Of a stretch of DNA of 64,000 bases, positions 59,033 through 64,000 are shown in pieces. A program made the translations under genes and the position numbers. The DNA comes from Hymenobacter siberiensis. Lineage in GTDB: Bacteria; Bacteroidota; Bacteroidia; Cytophagales; Hymenobacteraceae. The stretch lies in contig NZ_JAHLZZ010000001.1 in assembly GCF_018967845.1 (NCBI RefSeq), positions 434,001 through 498,000 of the forward strand, given 5' to 3'. Each line of letters begins with the position of its first letter. Within the stretch, counting starts at the first letter, position 1. The notes beneath the pieces were generated by a model. That model did not search any database. It had not been told where the DNA came from and worked only from the letters and a program-made list of their open reading frames with translations.

Positions 59033-59063
59033 GCCCCACGAATGGAGCAGGCTCCTAGTCGGA
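59033..59063 (-). terminator. Terminator of the T9SS beta-helix gene
   Basis: AGCCTGCCCCA pairs with TGGAGCAGGCT (one mismatch) around CGAA, and a run of six U follows on the minus strand, downstream of the stop at 59111. Confidence 0.85.
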
Positions 59064-60681
59064 CTACAATACGTCACCCATAATTAATCAAAACACTCTA
59101 TATCAAATATTTACTGCGATACCACGAAGCGGACCGACTGCGTAGTTTCGGCGGTGGCTACCGTGGCCATGTACAGGCCGGGCTTCAGGCCGGCGGGCAG
59201 GGCGATGATTTGCGGGCCGACGGCCAGCTTCCGGCCCGTGGCTACCGTGGCCACGAGGCGGCCGGTGGCATCCAGCACGCGCACCGTGGCGGTGGTGGCC
59301 GTGGCTACCGTGAAGGACAGCTTGGCGGCCCCGGCCACGGGGTTGGGGTACACGCCCAGCTCCAGCGACTTATCGGCGGCGGCTTTGGCGGCCAGGGTCT
59401 GGCCGGCCAGGTTGTAGCAGGTAATCTGGGGGTTGAAGTTGGTCCAGCCGGCGGTCCAGTCGGCGTTGGGGGTGCCGGCCGGGGCCAAGGCCCCACGGTA
59501 GGTCACGGGCGTGAAGAAGCTACCCGCCAGCTTGGCATCGGTGAAGGAAGCGCCGGTGGCCAGGGGCGTGGTAGCCAGGGGCACGAAGCCGGGAGTCGTG
59601 AGGGCGAAGTTGCTGGCATTCAGGTTCAGCGAAGCCACCGTGGAGGTGGTGTCGTTGGTGGCGCCCAGAAACTGCTTCACGTTGTAGGTGCTGCCGTTTA
59701 CGCGGGTGGCTACCGCCCCCCGGGCAAAGCCGGCAAACACGTTATTTTTCAGCACTAGAGCGTGCCGTTGGTGGCGTTCACCGCCAAGTTGGTAGCCGAG
59801 AAGGGCGCGGTGCCCTCGTCCAGCAGCAGGCCCACGGGGTAGCCGGCCACCACCGAGTTGAACACGCTCAGGGCCGAGTTGCGGCGCAGGTGCATGCCGC
59901 GCTTGTAGTTGGTATTGAGCGTGCCGCTGGTGGGCACAATAAAGTTGCTCATGTTGGAGAAGATGGCCGAGGTCTGGGGCAGGTTGTTCGAGCCCTGGGC
60001 GTCGTTGTCGCTCTCGAAGCCGTTCGAGCCGGAGGCATCGGCCACGTTGGGGTCGCGCAGGGCTACGCCAAACTGCACCTTGCCGTGGAAGCCGTTGTCG
60101 GTATCCCACTCGTCATCAATGCCCCGGAAGGCGATGAGGTACTTGGCATTCACCGAGCCGCCAAACCACTCAAAAGAGTCATCGCCGGAGTACGAAACCT
60201 GGATGTGGTCGATGGTGGTGCCCGCCCCTACCCCACCCAGGGTCAGGCCGTTGATTTCGTTATCGGTGATGAAGGCCACACCGGGAAATTCGATGCGGAC
60301 GTACTGCAGCGTGCCGGAGTTGTCGTTGTCGTCGGTGCCCCCGAAGAAGGTATCGGGCGTGAGGCCGCCCTCAATTTTGGACAGCGGCTGGGCGGCCGTG
60401 GCGGGAATGTTCTGGGTGGCGCGGCCCAGCAGAATCAGTCCGCCCCAGTCGCCCCGGGCCCGCGAGCCGGCCGGCTGGTTCGAGGTGAACACGATGGGCT
60501 GCGCGGCCGTGCCCCGGGCATCAATGCGGGCGCCCTGTTTGATGGTGAGCGTGCCCTTCGAAGCCTGGTCGCCCTTGATGATGGTGCCCGACTGAATGGT
60601 GAGCGTAGCGCCGCTTTCCACAAACACAAAGCCTTGCAGCAGGTAAATATTGTTGTTGGTCCAGGTGGTGTTGGCCGTGAT

Positions 60682-61888
60682 TACTCTACCCTACTATTTT
60701 TCTAGTGAATTGATATCGAGTAATTTGCCAGCAAAACCAGCGCAATACTGTTTCCACCATTCGGGCGAGCTTCTCAGCCGCCCCGGTACCGGGGCGGCTG
60801 AGCTGGCGCAGGATATTTAAGCCGTGTCGGCTAAGGCTCATGGCTCGGTAGCCGTGGTTTTTGCGGCCGATGGGCTGGCTTTTCCGGTCGGCTACCGTGC
60901 CCACGCCCAGGCAAAAGGCGTACGCCAGACTGACCAGGGCCACGAGCTTGCGCAACTTCAGGTGGCAGCGCAAGTGACTGGCCTCCAGGTTGAAGCCCCG
61001 ACCTTTGAGGTTCTGAAAGCACTGCTCGATGGTCCAGCGCTTGGCGTAGAGCTGCCCCATGTACGGCAGGCCCACGTTGCCAAAAAGAAAGAGGAAATCC
61101 CCGTCCGTCAAGGCCTTGACCCAGACCTGTCCCCAGACCCCGTCGACCTGGCACTGGGCGAAGCGCCGGGTCTGTCCGACGGCCAGGCCCAGGTCCGTAA
61201 TGGCTTGCCGGCGGCCACTCGGGTGAGTGAGCAGGTGGTGCCGGGGTAGACGCATAACAAAAGGCAGTCCGTTGTCCTTGAGCCATTTGAACCAGGCATG
61301 GCCCACGAATTCGCGGTCGCCCAGCACCAGGCCAATCCGGTCTTTGCCCAGCACCTGGACGCAGACCCGGAGCAGGGCGATGCGGTCAGCCGCGTTGGAA
61401 TTGCCGCTGCGGTTGTCGAGCAGTTCCCAGTAGAGGGGCACGTGAAACGCGCCCTGACCCACGGTCACGAGCAGGATATTGACCTGGCACTGGCCGAAAT
61501 CCCACTCCGTGCGGTCCAGGCACAGGCGCAGCTTGCCCTGGGCCGGCAGCAGGCCCAGCACTAACTGCGCCAGCACCAGATAGTTCAGGTCCGTTTCGCG
61601 GAAAAAATCCTGAATCCGGGTTTCGTTCGAGGCCAACTTGACGGCATCGTTCAAGTGCTGGGCCACCTCGCAGAATTGGACGTTGCGGCTTTTTATCAGC
61701 GCGATAATGAACTGGCTCACAAACTTTTGGCGAGCCAGGTTGCGCACCACCGGCAGGTGTTGTAAAACGGTCGTAATTTTGGCGATGAGGCGTTGCTTCA
61801 TGGGGCGGAACGAGTTGAGCGTGTAGGAACCTCAAAGGTCGGGCCGCCCCGTTTTTTTGCCTTGCCTGACTTTTAGTAGGGTAGAGTA
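60682..61888 (-). mobile_element. IS4-family insertion sequence, complete, 1207 bp
   Basis: The ends are perfect 15-bp inverted repeats (TACTCTACCCTACTA at 60682-60696 and its complement at 61874-61888). A direct 9-bp duplication GGCCGTGAT flanks it (60673-60681 and 61889-61897). One intact transposase gene fills the interior, so the copy may be active. The two identical target copies indicate a fairly recent insertion. Confidence 0.95.
60686..61801 (-). CDS. IS4-family DDE transposase
   Basis: A 371-residue cut-and-paste transposase. The DDE triad is visible: Asp in RLCLDRTEWDFGQ, Asp in GLVLGDREFVGHAW, and Glu in the IS4 YREK signature YAKRWTIEQCFQNLKGRG (Tyr, Arg, Glu and Lys correctly spaced). 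The start ATG at 61801 leaves about 85 bp to the right end, and the stop codon lies inside the left terminal repeat. The protein is full length with no frameshift. The 9-bp duplication agrees with the family. Confidence 0.95.
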   Translation of the reverse strand: MKQRLIAKITTVLQHLPVVRNLARQKFVSQFIIALIKSRNVQFCEVAQHLNDAVKLASNETRIQDFFRETDLNYLVLAQLVLGLLPAQGKLRLCLDRTEWDFGQCQVNILLVTVGQGAFHVPLYWELLDNRSGNSNAADRIALLRVCVQVLGKDRIGLVLGDREFVGHAWFKWLKDNGLPFVMRLPRHHLLTHPSGRRQAITDLGLAVGQTRRFAQCQVDGVWGQVWVKALTDGDFLFLFGNVGLPYMGQLYAKRWTIEQCFQNLKGRGFNLEASHLRCHLKLRKLVALVSLAYAFCLGVGTVADRKSQPIGRKNHGYRAMSLSRHGLNILRQLSRPGTGAAEKLARMVETVLRWFCWQITRYQFTRKIVG

Positions 61889-62017
61889 GGCCGTGATGCT
61901 GCCCGATACCACGATGGGCGTAGGAGCGACGGGGCAGGTGGTTTGGGCCTGGGCCTGCGGGGTGGCGGCGGCTATCGCGGCAAGGGCCACGAGGGCCGAG
62001 AGTACAAGCTTTTTCAT

Positions 62018-62163
62018 AGGGTATCGGGGTGAAATGGCGATGGATGAAGGAATGATGATTACCGGTAAAAAGGTCTGTTCAGCAGCCCATCAGACAGCTC
62101 AGCCCGGGGTTACCATTGGGTTAGAGGGGTATTATCTTATCGTGTTGCCCCGGCCCGACCAGC
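62018..62163. other. Upstream region of the broken T9SS gene
   Basis: This is part of a 323-bp interval without a gene (62018-62340). The first 146 bases would hold the promoter of the T9SS gene, but I see no convincing -33/-7 pair. The rest is a terminator and a REP pair, listed separately. Confidence 0.4.
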
Positions 62164-62211
62164 CCGCAAAAAAAGCCCGCCGCACAGGACGCACGGCGGG
62201 CTTTTTTGCGG
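62164..62211. terminator. Strong terminator hairpin downstream of the second TonB receptor
   Basis: CCGCAAAAAAAGCCCGCCG and CGGCGGGCTTTTTTGCGG pair around an 11-base loop, with A and T runs on both sides, so it may work in either direction. It is 130 bp beyond the receptor stop, with the REP pair between. Confidence 0.85.
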
Positions 62212-62236
62212 TAACATCGGGGCTCAGCTGAACGCT

Positions 62237-62323
62237 GTAGGGGCGGGGCTTGCCCCCGCCCGGACGCTGGCACCGCCATTACGATTCCGTTCACCGACGG
62301 GCGGGGGCAAGCCCCGCCCCTAC
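62237..62323. repeat. Perfect inverted pair of REP-like elements, GTAGGGGCG family
   Basis: The 26-bp arms (62237-62262 and 62298-62323) are perfectly complementary. Each arm by itself is a small hairpin with a GTAG foot (GTAG-GGGCGGGG-CTTG-CCCCCGCCC), so the pair has the layout of a BIME. The loop is 35 bases. Confidence 0.92.
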
Positions 62324-62340
62324 GCCGAAATTCCTCTGGC

Positions 62341-64000
62341 TTAAAACTTATACGTGAGGCCGGCCGTGGAATACTGCCCCCGACGGAAGCGCCCAAACGC
62401 GCCCCGGTCGGCACTGCTAATGCCACCGCTGCGGTCCGAGTCGTAGTACTGGCGGGTGTACTGGTTGAGCAAATCCTGGATGCCCACGCGCACGTCGAGG
62501 TGGGGGCCGAAGCCCTTGGTCACGGCCAGGTCGATGACGTGGCGCGGCAGCTCGAAAAGCGAAAAGTTCTGCTTGTTGCTGCTGGCAAACAGGATGCGCG
62601 GCCCAATCACGTTGTACTGCGCCGACACCTGCCAGCGCCGGTCATCATCCTGATAGAAAATGCCGGTGTTCACCACGTAGGGCGACTGGCCCTGCAGCGG
62701 GCGGTTGTTGTCCACGGAGGTGTCGTCGCCGCTGGCCAGCGACACGCGGCTCTTGATGAAGGAGGCATTCAGCACAAAGGAAATGTGCTGTAGAAAGGGG
62801 TTTTCGGTCAGCTCAACCAGGCCTTTGCGGGCCTCTACTTCCACGCCTACATCATAGGCGCTAGCGGCATTAAGGAAGCCCAGGTCCAGGGTCGAGCCGT
62901 TGGTGCTATTGGTTACCTGCTCGATGGCACCGGTGAAATGCTTGTAGAACACGCCCACCGACAGCAGCTCCGACTTCGACGGGTAAAACTCATAGCGCAG
63001 GTCGGCGTTGTAGATTTTGGCCGTGCGCAGCTTGTTGTTACCCTTGATATTCGCGTTGTTGGTAAAATCGTAGTACGAGTAGTTGGCGATTTCGCGGAAC
63101 TCCGGGCGGTTCACCGTTTGGCTGGCAGCCAGGCGTAGCAGACTACGGTCGTTGAAGTTGTAGGTGGCGTTCAGCGAAGGAAGGAAGGAAGAAGTAGCGC
63201 TTCTCCTCGTAAGCCGGCGTGGCGGAATCGCCCGTGCGCAGAAACTTACGGTTGTACTCCAGCCGCACGCCGCCCGAAATGCTGAACCGGTCCGAAATTG
63301 GAGCCACGGCGCTCAGGTAGCCGGCCACCAGTGTGTTATCGGTGCGATAGCTGTCGAAGTTGGTGGTGCCTTCCTTCAGCACGAAGCCGGTTTTGGGGTC
63401 GAGGTTCCGGGGCGCGAAAATCTTGTCAATGGACAGCGTATCCAGGTCGTAGTTGTGGAATTCCTCGTTGCCGGGAACGTAGGAGAAGAAGCGGCTGGCG
63501 TAGTTGCGCTCCTTGTATTCGGTGTAGAAGCCGGCCCGCAGCTTGTACTGGTTAGCGCGGGTCGAGTCGCGGCCCGTGAGGCGCTGCTCCCACTGCCCGC
63601 TGGCCATGTAGGTGTTCTCCTTCAGCTTGGAAAAGTACGTGGAGTTGTCCTGCTGCGAGCCCACCTGGCTGATTTCCACCCGAAACGGCATCTGAGGCTC
63701 GCCGGGATTCGGCACATCGCGGCCGGTGCGGAAGCGGCGGTAGTCGGGCTCATCGCGAAACACATAGTTGTAGCCCGTGGCCCAGGTTACGGTCGAGTTG
63801 CGGGCGGCGCCCACATCGTGGGTGCCGCCCAGCTGCCCCGAGTAAATGGTGCGGCTCTGGTAGTGTAGGGCATAGTTGTCGCGCTCGCGGCCGTTACCGC
63901 TCTGCACGTAGTCGAGGCCCGTGCGGCGCACCACTTCGTCGGTGCCGTACTGGTTCAGGAAGTTGCGGAAGTCGATGCGGCTATGGTCGTTCAGGCGGGC
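62341..64000 (-). CDS. TonB-dependent receptor, C-terminal part, with a frameshift; continues beyond the window
   Basis: The last 550 or so residues of an outer-membrane receptor barrel. The upstream frame (64000 down to about 63176) reads RLNDHSRIDFRNFLNQYG to RYFFLPS and then stops at 63143. The downstream frame resumes with TVNRPEFREIANYSYYDF and ends RRGQYSTAGLTYKF with the expected terminal Phe. The switch is at a (GAAG)4 tract at 63176-63191; with three units the sequence would read straight through as YFFLPSLNATYNFNDRSLL. As given it is a disrupted gene. Strand switching by repeat slippage, a fixed mutation or a sequencing error are all possible. The NRPEFRE motif is typical for the family. 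Confidence 0.85.
63176..63191. repeat. Tetranucleotide repeat (GAAG)4 in a receptor gene
   Basis: Four perfect GAAG units within the barrel region of the TonB receptor, exactly where the reading frame changes. Loss of one unit would restore the frame. Confidence 0.92.

Larger units (their letters stand above)
59111..62017 (-). pseudogene. T9SS type A cargo with beta-helix domain, split by an IS and frameshifted
   Basis: The gene starts at ATG 62017 with a signal peptide (MKKLVLSALVALAAIAAATP, cleavage after QAQA). It is cut after about 43 codons by the IS at 60682-61888. Removing the IS and one copy of the 9-bp duplication joins SGSITA to NTTWTNNNIYLLQGFVFVE in frame. The body resembles the Bacteroidota beta-helix proteins with GDWGGLILLGRA, FGGTDDNDNSGTLQYVRIEF and DDSFEWFGGSVNAKYL. 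A second lesion near 59757 (one base lost or two gained, ATNGTL-stop) shifts the frame; the rest resumes as VLKNNVFAGFARG and ends in a sorting domain (LGVYPNPVAGAAKLSF to SVRFVVSQ). Intact it would have been roughly 560 residues. Confidence 0.9.

Noticed and set aside
1-64000. tRNA, rRNA or riboswitch in the gene-free gaps
   Set aside because: All gaps above 150 bp were read through; they hold terminators, palindromes or AT-rich leader sequence, and no cloverleaf or known riboswitch core was seen.

Overview
The window looks like a chromosomal segment of a GC-rich member of the Bacteroidota, most likely Hymenobacter or a close relative in the Cytophagales. The reasons are a gldKLMN plus porP/sprF cluster and a porW/sprE gene (type IX secretion, T9SS), several secreted proteins ending in T9SS sorting domains, TonB-dependent receptors, a split F-type ATP synthase operon without atpD and atpC, starts without Shine-Dalgarno sequences, and one clear TTG-N20-TAnnTTTG promoter. 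Genus is inferred; no rRNA or marker gene was compared.

Layout. 1-2197: the 3' end of lutB and a channel-like membrane protein. 2495-11401: a giant 2968-residue T9SS cargo with internal tandem Ig-like repeats. 11486-18706: housekeeping enzymes (serine dehydratase, MsrB, a small hydrolase, NAD(P)HX repair, a UbiA-like protein, pyrophosphatase, a PafA-type phosphatase). 18776-21630: a decaying stretch with a HAD pseudogene split by a palindrome, a truncated type IIG restriction-modification remnant and dense REP-like palindromes. 21627-21980: a tiny protein made only of a signal peptide and a T9SS domain. 22234-28476: the atp operon (atpZ, a four-helix protein, atpB-E-F-H-A-G). 28643-36726: porW, a class A penicillin-binding protein and uvrC. 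36839-47380: a long minus-strand block, lipB, a hypothetical, a GlcNAc-1-phosphate transferase, a DUF4271 protein, hemD, porP/sprF and gldK-L-M-N. 47545-55320: yraN, a YwqK-like lipoprotein, a type B T9SS cargo, a flippase and a glycosyltransferase. 55446-64000: two TonB receptors, the second frameshifted at a (GAAG)4 tract, on either side of a T9SS beta-helix gene interrupted by an IS4-family element with a 9-bp target duplication.

Two themes run through the window. The first is T9SS. The trans-envelope motor and ring (GldL, M, K, N), PorP/SprF, PorW/SprE and four cargo genes (one destroyed) all lie within 64 kb. The second is repeat-driven genome plasticity. There are at least three families of short palindromes with GTAG/CTAC feet, a TGTCATGC family, inverted arrays built of 7-11-nt quasi-repeats that fill gene junctions, a MITE-like element, an IS and a tetranucleotide repeat. 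Several of these have visibly broken or bordered genes. I found no CRISPR array, no rRNA or tRNA gene, and no new multigene defence or biosynthetic system. The repeat architecture is the most unusual thing here.
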